Below the pieces are notes generated by a model, which made no database searches, had not been told where the DNA came from, and saw only the letters and a list, made by a program, of their open reading frames with translations. Below are positions 1-8,324 of a DNA stretch of 64,000 bases, piece by piece (the stretch's first letter is position 1; every line of letters begins with the position of its first letter). The DNA is from Novosphingobium naphthalenivorans NBRC 102051 (GTDB lineage Bacteria; Pseudomonadota; Alphaproteobacteria; Sphingomonadales; Sphingomonadaceae): positions 1-64,000 of the forward strand of contig NZ_BCTX01000015.1 in NCBI RefSeq assembly GCF_001590985.1, in the 5' to 3' direction. The translations under genes and the position numbers were made by a program.

Positions 1-133
1 CAGTAAGACTAAAGCCCACCGATTCGGCGGAATCGTCGACTAGATCGTCCTCATTGCCGTCCAGGAAGCCGGGCCGTGACAGGTCCGCTGCCCGTTTCAT
101 AGCCTTGAGATCGTCTGGTTCGTCGTGCCTCAT
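1..133 (-). CDS. possible small acidic protein, 3' end outside the window
   Basis: A reading frame opens at ATG (133..131) on the minus strand and stays open for 44 codons to the edge of the window. The visible protein is hydrophilic and acidic: it begins MRHDEPDDLKAMKRAADL, then has a PGFLDGNEDD segment and a second Asp/Ser-rich patch. No domain is recognised. There is no clear Shine-Dalgarno site before this ATG, and an internal ATG 11 codons later is an alternative start. It would be divergent from hisZ. The composition looks more protein-like than a random frame, but the piece is short and the C-terminus is missing, so this is a weak call. Confidence 0.35.
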   Translation of the reverse strand, partial: MRHDEPDDLKAMKRAADLSRPGFLDGNEDDLVDDSAESVGFSLT

Positions 134-266
134 GAGGCGGCATTTTAGCGCAGGCTTGGTTGGGAGGAGGTTTCGAACAATGGTTACGCGGCTCGCAGGT
201 ACGGGCTCGCATGACCGCGAGCCAACCCATTCGACATTCCTGCCTTACCCGGCTAAGGGCGCGGCC

Positions 267-1397
267 ATGATGCAGGATACCGATCGCGATCTTCTCCCCG
301 AGGGGCTGGGGGACCGGCTGCCGCAGCAGGCGGCGGCGTCCCAGCGGGTGCGCCGTGCGGCGCTCGATGTCATGGCGGGCCATGGCTATGAGCGGGTCGA
401 GACGCCGATGCTCGAATTCGAGAAATCGCTGGCGAGCCGCATGGCCGGGGTGCAGGTGCGGCGCATGTTCCGCTTCGTCGATCCTGTCAGTTTGCGGATG
501 CTGGCGCTGCGCTCGGACATCACCGCGCAAGTCGCGCGCATTGCCGCGACCGGGCTGGCGGGATCGCCGCGTCCGCTGCGGCTGTGCTATTCGGGGCAGG
601 TCGTCACGACCAAGGGCGACGGGCTCGATCCCGCGCGCGAGCGGGTGCAGCTTGGCGCTGAACTGATCGGCACCGATACCGTCGCGGCGGCGGCCGAACT
701 GGTCGAAATCGCCATCGAATCGCTGCGCGCTGCGGGCGCCACCGGGATTTCGGTGGACTTCACGCTGCCCGATCTGGTCGATACGCTTTCGGCCGGGCCG
801 CTGCCGCTGGCCGGCACGCAGATCGCCGCCGTGCGCCAGATGCTCGATGCCAAGGATGCCGGCGGACTGGTCGATGCGGGGGGCGGGGCCTACCTGCCGC
901 TGCTCTATGCCGTCGGCCCGTTCGAGACCGCGATCGAGCGGCTTGCCGAATTCGATACGGGCAGCGTGCTCGCCAGCCGCATCGCCGGTCTGCGTGAGAT
1001 CGCCGCACGGGTGGACGGCGCGGCGCGCCTGACGCTCGATCCCTCGGAGCGTCATGGCTTCGAATACCAGTCGTGGTTCGGCTTCACGATCTATGCCGAT
1101 GGCATTTCCGGCGCGCTGGGGCGTGGCGGCACGTATCGCATTCTCGGCAGTGCCGGGGACGAGCAGGGCGAGCCGGCTGCCGGTTTCTCGCTCTATCCCG
1201 ATCCGCTGATCGAGGCGCTGGCCGCTGGAATGCCTGCGCGCAAGGTGCTGTTCCTGCCGCTCGGCCATGATCGCGCCTTGGCGGCCCGCCAGCGCGCGAT
1301 CGGCTGGACCACGGTAGCGGCGCTGTCCGCCAGCGACGATCCCGTGGCGCTCGGCTGCTCGCACCGGCTGGAGAACGGCGAGGCGGCGGCGCTGTAA
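267..1397 (+). CDS. hisZ: ATP phosphoribosyltransferase regulatory subunit HisZ
   Basis: HisZ is a catalytically inactive paralogue of histidyl-tRNA synthetase. It forms a complex with the short form of HisG and makes the first step of histidine synthesis active and feedback-regulated. The protein (376 aa) begins MMQDTDRDLLPEGLGDRLP, has the class II synthetase-like core (EKSLASRMAG, a dimer-interface arginine-rich FRFVDPVSLRML, RSDITAQVARI) and a C-terminal half with GFEYQSWFGF and GRGGTY, all typical of HisZ and of normal length. ATG 267 has AAGGG seven bases upstream. An in-frame ATG at 180 with a strong GGAGGAGG site would add 29 unconvincing residues, so 267 is preferred. hisG is not in the window; purA follows after a convergent gene, as in many alphaproteobacteria. 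Confidence 0.9.
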   Translation: MMQDTDRDLLPEGLGDRLPQQAAASQRVRRAALDVMAGHGYERVETPMLEFEKSLASRMAGVQVRRMFRFVDPVSLRMLALRSDITAQVARIAATGLAGSPRPLRLCYSGQVVTTKGDGLDPARERVQLGAELIGTDTVAAAAELVEIAIESLRAAGATGISVDFTLPDLVDTLSAGPLPLAGTQIAAVRQMLDAKDAGGLVDAGGGAYLPLLYAVGPFETAIERLAEFDTGSVLASRIAGLREIAARVDGAARLTLDPSERHGFEYQSWFGFTIYADGISGALGRGGTYRILGSAGDEQGEPAAGFSLYPDPLIEALAAGMPARKVLFLPLGHDRALAARQRAIGWTTVAALSASDDPVALGCSHRLENGEAAAL

Positions 1398-1433
1398 GCG
1401 CGCCTGCCGCCTGGGGTTTGCGGGGATGCAGCC

Positions 1434-2288
1434 TTAACCCAGCACTTTCGCCAGCCAGGCATCGACAACCGGCGTTGCCGGATAGTCCGGATCGCCCAGG
1501 TCCCGATTGATCTCCATGTGGCCGCGCAGCCCGGTGCCGTCGAAGGCATGGCGTTCGACCCGCGTTCCCGCCCGGCGCAGCGCCGCTTCCAGTTCCTCGG
1601 CTTGCCGGACGCCGTCCGGGCGCTGGACGTGGAGCAGCAGGAAGGCCGGAGCATTGGGCGCGGCGGCCTGAGCGGTGGGAGACAGGGCAAGCTGGCGGGA
1701 ACGGGCATCGCCGAAGGCCTGCAGATAGGTCTTGCGCATGAACCGGCCGCTTTCGGCGATCTGTTCAGGCACGTCGTAGGCGGCCCCGTCGATGGGCACG
1801 ACTCCGGCCACGTCGCGGTAGGACAGCCCGGCCTTGCGCAGATACTGCGGATCGGTGCCGACCAGCGCGACGAGATGCGCGCCTGCGCTATGGCCCATCA
1901 GCACCACTTTGCCCGGCGCGATGCCTAGGGTCTTCGCGCGCCGCAGCAGCGCGGCAAGCGCATCGGCTACGTCCTGTGCCTGCTGTTCCACCGTGGCATC
2001 GGGCACGAGCCGGTAGTCGGCAGAGGCGAAGGCATAGCCCTGGCTGGTGAAGTGTTCCGCTTTCCAGTGGCCGGTCGCATTGTCCTTGTCGCCGCGTTTC
2101 CAGCCGCCGCCGTGGACGAACAGGATCAGCGGGGCGTGGGCGCTCACGCCTTGTGCCGGGGTGAAGTCCAGCGTCTGGAGACGGTCCGGCCCATAGGCGA
2201 TGGTCGCGGGGGCGGGCGTATTTGGCATGGCCGTCAGAGGAGGGGCCGCGAGAGCCATGGCCAGCGCGGCGGCGAGGGGCTTCAACAT
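1434..2288 (-). CDS. secreted alpha/beta-hydrolase, esterase/lipase (BD-FAE-like)
   Basis: This is a carboxylesterase-type alpha/beta-hydrolase of 284 aa, probably exported. Residues 1-20 form a signal peptide (MLKPLAAALAMALAAPPLTA). The oxyanion-hole motif HGGGW lies at about 59-63 and the nucleophile elbow GHSAGAH has its serine at about 134. The catalytic Asp and His would lie in the C-terminal part (a GTGLRGHMEINRDLG segment carries a likely His). The start at 2288 is chosen because GAGGA precedes it and the signal peptide begins there; a TTG nine codons upstream is open but less likely. The substrate cannot be told from sequence. The gene is convergent with hisZ, with 36 bases between the stop codons. 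Confidence 0.82.
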   Translation of the reverse strand: MLKPLAAALAMALAAPPLTAMPNTPAPATIAYGPDRLQTLDFTPAQGVSAHAPLILFVHGGGWKRGDKDNATGHWKAEHFTSQGYAFASADYRLVPDATVEQQAQDVADALAALLRRAKTLGIAPGKVVLMGHSAGAHLVALVGTDPQYLRKAGLSYRDVAGVVPIDGAAYDVPEQIAESGRFMRKTYLQAFGDARSRQLALSPTAQAAAPNAPAFLLLHVQRPDGVRQAEELEAALRRAGTRVERHAFDGTGLRGHMEINRDLGDPDYPATPVVDAWLAKVLG

Positions 2289-2485
2289 GCGCAAGGTCCT
2301 CGGAACACAAATCAAATGCGTCCCGTGAGCATCGGCTCATATCGGCGCCCGGACAATATCGAAGCTGTGACAAACCGTTTCAGTGCAATCATATTGCCAC
2401 ATAACGTCACCCGCGCCTTGCTCTCGGCGCTCGACTCCCCTAGGGCGCGCGGCGGACTTCAAAACAGCAGTGAAAGCGTCAAACG

Positions 2486-3775
2486 TTGGCCAACGTAACC
2501 GTGATCGGCGCCCAGTGGGGCGATGAAGGCAAGGGCAAGATCGTCGACTGGCTGGCAAGCCGCGCCGATGCCGTGGTGCGTTTCCAGGGCGGCCATAACG
2601 CCGGCCATACGCTCGTCGTCGGCGATCAGGTTTACAAGCTGAGCCTGCTGCCTTCAGGCATTGTCACCGGCACGCTCTCGATCATCGGCAACGGCGTGGT
2701 TCTGGACCCTTGGGCGCTTCAGGCCGAGGTTGAGAAGCTGCGCGGGCAGGGCGTCGAGATCAATGCCGAAAACTTCGCGATCGCGGATAATTGCCCGCTG
2801 ATCCTGCCGGTCCACCGCGAGCTCGACGGAATGCGCGAGGCGGCGGCCGGTGCAGGCAAGATCGGCACTACCGGGCGCGGCATTGGCCCGGCCTATGAGG
2901 ACAAGGTGGGCCGCCGCGCGATTCGCGTGTGCGATCTGGCGCACCTCGATGCGCTGGAGCCGCAGCTCGACCGTCTGTGCGCCCATCATGACGCGCTGCG
3001 CGCAGGCTTCGGCCAGCCGCCGGTCGACCGTGAGGCGCTGCTGAACGAGCTGCGCGAGATCGCACCGTTCGTGCTGCAGTTCGCGCAGGTGACGTGGAAG
3101 CGGCTCAACAAGGTCAGGAAGGCGGGCGCCCGCATCCTGTTCGAAGGCGCGCAGGGCGTGCTGCTCGACGTCGATCACGGCACTTATCCTTTCGTCACCA
3201 GCTCGAACACCGTTTCCGGCACCGCCGCCAGCGGTTCGGGTCTTGGCCCTTCGGCGACCGGCTTCGTGCTGGGCATCGTCAAGGCTTACACCACCCGCGT
3301 CGGTTCGGGCCCGTTCCCGACCGAGCTGGAGGACGAGACCGGCCAGAAACTGGGCGAGCGCGGGCACGAGTTCGGCACCGTCACTGGCCGCAAGCGCCGC
3401 TGCGGCTGGTTCGACGCGGTGCTCACGCGCCAGTCCTGCGCGATCTCCGGCGTGACCGGCATTGCCCTGACCAAGCTCGACGTGCTCGACGGCTTCGAGA
3501 AGGTGAAGATCTGCACCGGCTATCGTCTGGGCGGCAAAGTGCTCGACTACTTCCCCAGCCACGCCGCCGATCAGGCGGCCGTAGAGCCGATCTACGAGGA
3601 AATGGACGGCTGGCAGGGCACGACTGCCGGTGCCCGTTCCTGGGCCGACCTGCCAGCGCAGGCGATCAAGTACATCCAGCGCGTGCAGGAACTGATCGAA
3701 ACCCCGGTCGCACTGGTCTCCACCAGTCCCGAGCGCGAGGATACTATCCTCGTGCGCGATCCTTTCGTGGATTGA
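2486..3775 (+). CDS. purA: adenylosuccinate synthetase PurA, TTG start
   Basis: PurA joins IMP and aspartate using GTP, the first committed step from IMP to AMP, in the cytoplasm. The 429-aa protein starts (M)[17 protein letters not shown], which contains the GTP-binding loop GDEGKGK, followed by GGHNAGHT, the signature [19 protein letters not shown] and a C-terminal TKLDVLDG guanine-binding motif. All hallmark motifs and the family length are present. The start must be TTG at 2486: an in-frame TGA at 2471 blocks any upstream start, and the alignment-defining [14 protein letters not shown] directly follows. The Shine-Dalgarno region is weak, so translation may be modest. The L,D-transpeptidase begins four bases after the stop. 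Confidence 0.97.
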   Translation: MANVTVIGAQWGDEGKGKIVDWLASRADAVVRFQGGHNAGHTLVVGDQVYKLSLLPSGIVTGTLSIIGNGVVLDPWALQAEVEKLRGQGVEINAENFAIADNCPLILPVHRELDGMREAAAGAGKIGTTGRGIGPAYEDKVGRRAIRVCDLAHLDALEPQLDRLCAHHDALRAGFGQPPVDREALLNELREIAPFVLQFAQVTWKRLNKVRKAGARILFEGAQGVLLDVDHGTYPFVTSSNTVSGTAASGSGLGPSATGFVLGIVKAYTTRVGSGPFPTELEDETGQKLGERGHEFGTVTGRKRRCGWFDAVLTRQSCAISGVTGIALTKLDVLDGFEKVKICTGYRLGGKVLDYFPSHAADQAAVEPIYEEMDGWQGTTAGARSWADLPAQAIKYIQRVQELIETPVALVSTSPEREDTILVRDPFVD

Positions 3776-3779
3776 GGCG

Positions 3780-4280
3780 GTGAGGGGCTGGCGCAACCTT
3801 GCTCCGCTCCTCTCCCTGCTCACGCTGGGCGCCGCGCAGCCGCAGGCGCCGCTGACCCTGCCGGAGATCGACTTCGTGCGCGTCCACAAGGCGGCGCGGA
3901 CGATCGATCTCTATGCCGAAGGGCGGCTGGTCCACGTGATAGAGCATATCCAGCTCGGCGGCGCGCCGGCCGGGCCCAAGCATTTCGAGGGCGACGAGCG
4001 CACGCCCGAGGGGCTCTACGCGATCGACTGGAGTAACCCGGACAGCAGCTACTATCTCTCGCTCCACATCTCCTATCCGAACGCGGCGGACGTGGCCTAT
4101 GCCGCCGCGCAGGGACGGTCTGCGGGCGGCATGATCATGATCCACGGCCAGCCCAACGCCTTGCCGGTGGGGCGTGTGCCGGGAGACTGGACCGATGGCT
4201 GCATTGCCGTGGCCAACGACGAGATGGACGCGCTGTGGGAAGCGGTGCCGGACGGGACGCCGATCGAATTGCTGCCCTGA
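3780..4280 (+). CDS. L,D-transpeptidase (YkuD family), periplasmic
   Basis: YkuD-domain enzymes make 3-3 peptidoglycan cross-links or attach proteins to the wall, working in the periplasm. This 166-aa protein has a short hydrophobic N-terminus (LAPLLSLLTLGAAQPQA) that looks like a signal peptide. The catalytic motif is visible: IHGQPN with His at 122 and DWTDGCIAV with the nucleophilic Cys at 141. It begins at GTG 3780, only four bases after the purA stop, and is probably translated with purA. It has no peptidoglycan-binding domain, so it is a minimal single-domain form, of the type often annotated murein L,D-transpeptidase or DpaA/YafK-like. Which of these reactions it performs is not clear. 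Confidence 0.85.
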   Translation: MRGWRNLAPLLSLLTLGAAQPQAPLTLPEIDFVRVHKAARTIDLYAEGRLVHVIEHIQLGGAPAGPKHFEGDERTPEGLYAIDWSNPDSSYYLSLHISYPNAADVAYAAAQGRSAGGMIMIHGQPNALPVGRVPGDWTDGCIAVANDEMDALWEAVPDGTPIELLP

Positions 4281-4292
4281 CCTGCGAAGGGA

Positions 4293-5081
4293 TCAGTCGA
4301 AGCGGAACCCGGAAATCGCCGTGCGCATGACCAGTTCGTTATAGACCCGCTGGCCGGGCTGCTCGCTGGTTCCGGCCGCCACCATCAGCGGCAGCAAGTG
4401 CTCTTCGCGGGGATGCGACAGCCGTCCCGATGGCGCTTCGGCCCATTGCGCCAGCGCTTCCGCCCGCCCGCCGGCATCCTGCGCGGTGGCGGCCGTCAGC
4501 CAGGCATCGAATTCCTGCGAAACCGGGCTGAAGCGGGGATCGCCATAGGCGCGCATGTTGTGGAAGCTCATGCCCGAGCCGATGATCAGAACGCCTTCGT
4601 CCCGCAACGGCGCGAGGGCCTTGCCCGCGGCGATGTGCAGCGCCGGGTCGAGCGAGCGGTCGAGCGACATTTCCACCACCGGAACATCGGCATCCGGCCA
4701 TGCCACCATCAGGGGAATGAAGACGCCATGGTCGTATCCGCGATCCGGATCGACATGGGCGCTCAGCCCGGCCGCTTTCAGCAGTTCCGCAGCCCGGGCC
4801 GCAAGGGTGGGATCACCGGGAGCAGGGAACTGCAACTCGTAGGTGTGCGGCGGAAAGTTGTAATAGTCGTAGATCAGGCCGGGCGCGGCGCCGCCGGTGA
4901 AGGCAAAACCGTCAGTTTCCCAGTGCCCGGATGCGACGATGATGGCGCGCGGTGGCTCGGGCAGGCGCTGCGGCAGGCTGCGCAGGAAGGTGGCCATGCC
5001 GGTCCACATGCCATGCGGATCGTCCATGAAGAAACATGGGCCGCCGCCGTGCGGGATGTAGAAGCTGGGCTGGCGAGTCAT
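4293..5081 (-). CDS. DODA-type extradiol dioxygenase (LigB/YgiD family)
   Basis: Members of this class III extradiol ring-cleavage family use a non-haem metal to cleave catechols such as DOPA (YgiD of E. coli acts on 4,5-DOPA). The 262-aa protein has the family pattern: YIPHGGGPCFFMDDP at the N-terminus with a metal-ligand His at 11, ASGHWE with a second His at 53, then YDYYNFPPHTYELQFPAPGDP, and GYDHGVFIPLMVAWPDADVPVVEMSLD in two consecutive blocks carrying the third histidine and active-site residues. Length matches the family. It is divergent from a LysR regulator with an AT-rich region between them, so that regulator probably controls it. The natural catechol is unknown. Confidence 0.88.
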   Translation of the reverse strand: MTRQPSFYIPHGGGPCFFMDDPHGMWTGMATFLRSLPQRLPEPPRAIIVASGHWETDGFAFTGGAAPGLIYDYYNFPPHTYELQFPAPGDPTLAARAAELLKAAGLSAHVDPDRGYDHGVFIPLMVAWPDADVPVVEMSLDRSLDPALHIAAGKALAPLRDEGVLIIGSGMSFHNMRAYGDPRFSPVSQEFDAWLTAATAQDAGGRAEALAQWAEAPSGRLSHPREEHLLPLMVAAGTSEQPGQRVYNELVMRTAISGFRFD

Positions 5082-5149
5082 GCGATATACCTCCGGAATG
5101 GGATGCGCGGCGGCCTGGGGACACCGTTCTGTCCTCCACCATATGGGCT

Positions 5150-5177
5150 ATTGTGTATGGATTGATAATAATACAAT
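5150..5177. promoter_or_regulatory. candidate LysR-type operator between the dioxygenase and its regulator
   Basis: The 127-base divergent intergenic region is strikingly AT-rich compared with its surroundings. It holds an interrupted dyad ATTGT (5150-5154) ... ACAAT (5173-5177), which fits the loose T-N(n)-A dyad that LysR-type regulators bind, 32 bases before the regulator start. The position suits joint control of both divergent genes. The assignment is inference from position and symmetry only. Confidence 0.3.
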
Positions 5178-5208
5178 TTTGATAATCATTTTCAACTAAT
5201 GGTATGTA

Positions 5209-6120
5209 ATGGCAACCGACCGTCTCACCGGGATCGAAGTGTTCGTCAGGGCCATCCGCCTTGGCGGCCTGTCTGCCGCAGCCCGGGAATTACACATGTC
5301 CCCGGCGATGGCTGCGCGGCACCTGAATGCGCTGGAGCAGCGGCTCGGCACGACGCTCGTCAACCGCACGACCCGCAAGCTGGCGTTGACCGAAGCCGGC
5401 GCCGCCTATCTTGAGAAGATGGAGCGCCTGCTCGGCGATCTGGGCGAGGCCGAGGCGGAAGCACGGGCGCAGTCGGCATCGGTCGAGGGGCTCTTGCGCG
5501 TCTCGGCGCCTGCAGCGTTCGGTGTCGCGCATCTTGCCGGGCTGGTCCACGATTTCCACCGGCTGCATCCGGCCGTAACTGTCGAACTGGGGCTGAACGA
5601 TCGCTATGTCGATCTGCTTGAGGAGCGCTGGGACGTGGCGATCCGGATCGGGCGGCTGGCGGACAGCAATCTGGTCGCGCGCAAGCTGGCGGACGTGTCG
5701 ATGTGCGTCTGCGCCAGCCCGGCCTATCTCGACCGGAACGGGGTGCCGGTCTCGCTCGCCGATTTGGAGCGCCACGATTGCCTAGCCTATACACTGAGCC
5801 TGGAAACGGGGCGAAGCCACTGGAATTTCGGCCGCGACGGCGCACGGCAGGTCGCGGTGCACGGCTCGCTTCATGCGAACAATGGGGAGTTGCTCGTGCG
5901 TTCGGCGCTGACGGGACAGGGCATCGTCTATGGCCCCAGGTTTCTGGTAGCCGATGCGTTGGCGCAGGGGTTGCTTGTCGAGCTGGATCTGGGGGTGGAG
6001 CTTGTCGAGCTGGGCGGCATTCACGCAGTGACCCATCGCACACGCCGTCCGGCGGCAAAAACGCGGGCCTGGATCGACTTTCTTTCGCAGCGCATGAAAA
6101 CGGCCGCCCGGAACTGGTGA
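5209..6120 (+). CDS. LysR-family transcriptional regulator
   Basis: A 303-aa regulator with an N-terminal winged helix-turn-helix (about residues 1-60; RAIRLGGLSAAARELHMSPAMAARHLNALEQRLGTTLVNRTTRKLALTEAG spread over the usual helices) and a C-terminal periplasmic-binding-like effector domain (about 90-295) with a DVAIRIGRLADSNLVARKL segment typical of the AaeR/DsdC-like broad group. ATG 5209 follows an AT-rich leader. It is transcribed away from the ring-cleavage dioxygenase, and LysR regulators commonly control the divergent gene, so the likely effector is an aromatic compound or its breakdown product. This last point is inference. Confidence 0.9.
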   Translation: MATDRLTGIEVFVRAIRLGGLSAAARELHMSPAMAARHLNALEQRLGTTLVNRTTRKLALTEAGAAYLEKMERLLGDLGEAEAEARAQSASVEGLLRVSAPAAFGVAHLAGLVHDFHRLHPAVTVELGLNDRYVDLLEERWDVAIRIGRLADSNLVARKLADVSMCVCASPAYLDRNGVPVSLADLERHDCLAYTLSLETGRSHWNFGRDGARQVAVHGSLHANNGELLVRSALTGQGIVYGPRFLVADALAQGLLVELDLGVELVELGGIHAVTHRTRRPAAKTRAWIDFLSQRMKTAARNW

Positions 6121-6147
6121 CCGGGAGCCTGTCACGCCTGTTGGCGA

Positions 6148-6315
6148 TCAGAAATCGACGGCGATGCCCTTGCGCACCCAGTCGCCGTAGCGGGTGGGGG
6201 ACAGGCCGTCCGGATCGGCCTGTTCCTTTGCAGCCTGCGGCTTGGGCGCAGGGTCATTGGTCCAGTGGGCCGGCTTGCGGAACTCCTCGGGACGTTTGGT
6301 GGCGCGCTGTGTCAT
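6148..6315 (-). CDS. DUF1674 / SDHAF4-type succinate dehydrogenase assembly factor
   Basis: A 55-aa protein read on the minus strand between the LysR gene and rsmB. Its C-terminus is the DUF1674 signature: PDGLSPTRYGDWVRKGIAVDF in two parts (PDGLSPTRYGDW, then VRKGIAVDF), preceded by PAHWTNDPAPKPQ. In eukaryotes SDHAF4 binds the flavinylated SdhA subunit and helps it join SdhB; alphaproteobacterial homologues are short like this one. A second in-frame ATG at 6324 would add three residues. It is divergent from rsmB. The matching sdhCDA genes lie about 36 kb away in this window, so the factor is not in the sdh operon. Confidence 0.85.
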   Translation of the reverse strand: MTQRATKRPEEFRKPAHWTNDPAPKPQAAKEQADPDGLSPTRYGDWVRKGIAVDF

Positions 6316-6369
6316 GAACTGCATGTGGGGTGACTGGCGGCAAAAGGCAATCCGCTATAGGGGCACGGG

Positions 6370-7599
6370 ATGGATATTCCCGGCCTTCCCGCGCGCCGTG
6401 CCGCGCTCAACCTTATCGATGCCGTGCTGCGGCGGGGCGAAACGCTTGACCAGGCGGCAGGCGCGGCCCTGGCGCGGGTGCGCGGCGACGCCGACCGGGC
6501 ACTGGCGCGCGCGATCGCCGGAGAGGTGCTGCGCTGGAAGGTGGACCTCGATGCCCTGATCGACAGCGCCACCCGCCAGCGCCTGCCCGACGATGCCAAG
6601 CCGCGCGCGGTGCTCGAACTGATGCTGGCGCAAGTGCTGCGGCTGGAGACGCCCGCCCATGCCGTGATCGCGACCGGCCTGCCGCTGCTGGCGGGCGGGC
6701 CGCGGCGGCTGGCCCACGGGGTGTTCTCGACACTGACGAAGCGGGACGCGGTGCTGCCCGAAGTGCCGACGCTGCCCGATGCGGCGCAGATGCGCTGGGG
6801 CGCGCGGGTCGGGGCGATCGCTGCCGGGCTCGCGGTGCCGCCGCCGCTCGATCTGGCGCTGCGCGATCCGGCGCACACCGGGGAATGGGCGCAGAAGCTG
6901 GGCGGCATGTCGCTGATGCCCGGTCACGTCCGCCTGCCGCGCGGCACGGCCGTGGAGCAGCTCGAAGGGTTCCGCGAGGGCGCATGGTGGGTGCAGGACT
7001 TGGCCGCGAGCCTGCCTGCCCGGCTGCTGGGCAAGGGGGAAGGGCGCCGGGTACTCGATCTGTGCGCGGCCCCGGGCGGCAAGACGCTGCAACTCGCGGC
7101 GGCCGGCTGGGAGGTTACGGCGCTCGATATCAGCAAGCGCCGTCTTGAACGGCTGCGCGAGAACCTTGAACGCACCGGCCTTTCCGCAGAGGTGGTGCAG
7201 GCCGATGCGCTGAAATGGGAGCCGCTGTTGCCGTTCGATGCCGTGCTGATCGATGCACCGTGCACGGCGACGGGCACCTGCCGCCGCCATCCGGACGTGC
7301 TTCACCGCATCGGCCCGCGCCAGATCGCGGAGATGACGGACCTGCAGGCGGCCCTTGTCGCACGGGCCAGAGACTGGCTGAGGCCGGGCGGCACGCTGGT
7401 CTATGCGGTCTGCTCGCTGGAGCCGGAGGAAGGCGAAGCCCAGGCCCGCAAGGTCCCGCTGCAGCCCGTGCCCATTACTCCGGCGGAATTGCCGCAAGGG
7501 CTGGAAGTCACGGGTGAAGGCTGGCTGAGGACCGATCCGGGAATGCTGCCGGAAGCGGGCGGGCTCGACGGCTTCTTCGTGGCTCGCTGGCAGGCGTGA
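6370..7599 (+). CDS. rsmB: 16S rRNA (cytosine-967 C5)-methyltransferase RsmB
   Basis: RsmB methylates C967 of 16S rRNA with S-adenosylmethionine. The 409-aa protein has an N-terminal NusB-like RNA-binding domain (about 1-130; AALNLIDAVLRRGETLDQA ... ALARAIAGEVLRWKVDLD) and a C-terminal Rossmann methyltransferase (about 225-409). The SAM loop is VLDLCAAPGGKT; the two catalytic cysteines are in DAPCTATGTCRRHPDV and in VYAVCSLEPEEGE, as expected for the NOL1/NOP2/Sun family. Length fits RsmB. It is divergent from the DUF1674 gene. A second, more diverged RsmB-like enzyme is encoded at 55253-56425. Confidence 0.92.
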   Translation: MDIPGLPARRAALNLIDAVLRRGETLDQAAGAALARVRGDADRALARAIAGEVLRWKVDLDALIDSATRQRLPDDAKPRAVLELMLAQVLRLETPAHAVIATGLPLLAGGPRRLAHGVFSTLTKRDAVLPEVPTLPDAAQMRWGARVGAIAAGLAVPPPLDLALRDPAHTGEWAQKLGGMSLMPGHVRLPRGTAVEQLEGFREGAWWVQDLAASLPARLLGKGEGRRVLDLCAAPGGKTLQLAAAGWEVTALDISKRRLERLRENLERTGLSAEVVQADALKWEPLLPFDAVLIDAPCTATGTCRRHPDVLHRIGPRQIAEMTDLQAALVARARDWLRPGGTLVYAVCSLEPEEGEAQARKVPLQPVPITPAELPQGLEVTGEGWLRTDPGMLPEAGGLDGFFVARWQA

Positions 7600-7688
7600 G
7601 GCTTGCGGCGGAAATGTCGAAAACCTCGGATAAACCCCTATAAAACTTTCCCGAGCCGCCGTTCTTCAGGGCGGTAAAGGAATCTATC

Positions 7689-8321
7689 ATGTCCATTTCG
7701 GCTATCGGATCGTCCGGTGATCTCTCCAGCATGCTGCGCACGAGCGGTTTGTCGGCAGACAAGATCGCTGTCGTCCAGAAGGACGTCCAGGATCTTCAGG
7801 AGAGCACTTCGCCTTCGATCTCGGCGTCGGGTACGTCGTCGCTCGACAGCGAATCGTTCCGCAAGGCGCTGGAATCGCGTATCGACAGCGATGTCGAATC
7901 GGGCAAACTGAGTGAGCAGGACGGGACTGCCGTCAAGCAGGCGCTGGGCCTGACCGACGCAGCTTCGGCCGATGGCAGCGCCGATGCGGATGCCGATGGC
8001 GACACCACGGATGCCGCGGCCGGGACGGCCGCTTCCGGAGGCGCAGGCCGCGCTGGGGGACACGGCGGCGGTGGCGGCGGGACTGCGGAAAAGACCGAAG
8101 TCTCCCGCACCGAGACAGTGTCGAAAGGCGTCAAGACCACAGTGATCCTCTACGACGACGGATCGAGCGAAACGCAGACGAGCTTCACTTCGGCCCCCGA
8201 CACGAAGCCGTCGAACGACACCGGCGCTTCCTCTGCCGAGGCGGCCCAGGCCTATGGGCAAGGCGCTGACGCTTATCTCAAGACGCTCGATCCGGGCACG
8301 CTGTTCGACGTGAAGGCATAA
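7689..8321 (+). CDS. hypothetical low-complexity Ser/Asp/Gly-rich protein
   Basis: Not recognised. The 210-aa protein has no signal peptide, no membrane segment, no Cys and no Trp. Residues 1-90 are Ser-rich with predicted helical pieces (ADKIAVVQKDVQDLQES; ESFRKALESRIDSDVESG) and look like two helix-loop-helix stretches. A DADADGD patch at about 100 could bind calcium but is not a full EF-hand. A Gly-rich linker (GGHGGGGGGT) follows, then a Thr/Ser-rich segment and a C-terminus ending YLKTLDPGTLFDVKA. The start MSISAIGSSG lacks a cleavable leader, so secretion by a type I or flagellar-like route is possible but unproven. It ends three bases before the end of msrA on the other strand. Confidence 0.7.
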   Translation: MSISAIGSSGDLSSMLRTSGLSADKIAVVQKDVQDLQESTSPSISASGTSSLDSESFRKALESRIDSDVESGKLSEQDGTAVKQALGLTDAASADGSADADADGDTTDAAAGTAASGGAGRAGGHGGGGGGTAEKTEVSRTETVSKGVKTTVILYDDGSSETQTSFTSAPDTKPSNDTGASSAEAAQAYGQGADAYLKTLDPGTLFDVKA

Positions 8322-8324
8322 CCT

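Noticed and set aside
180-266. upstream ATG with a strong GGAGGAGG site as hisZ start
   Set aside because: The 29 added residues look like untranslated leader and HisZ homology starts at the MMQDTDRDLLPEGL region. Kept only as an alternative.
51-1364. 437-codon minus-strand frame opposite hisZ
   Set aside because: Shadow of hisZ, Arg-rich, no domain. The plus strand carries all HisZ motifs.
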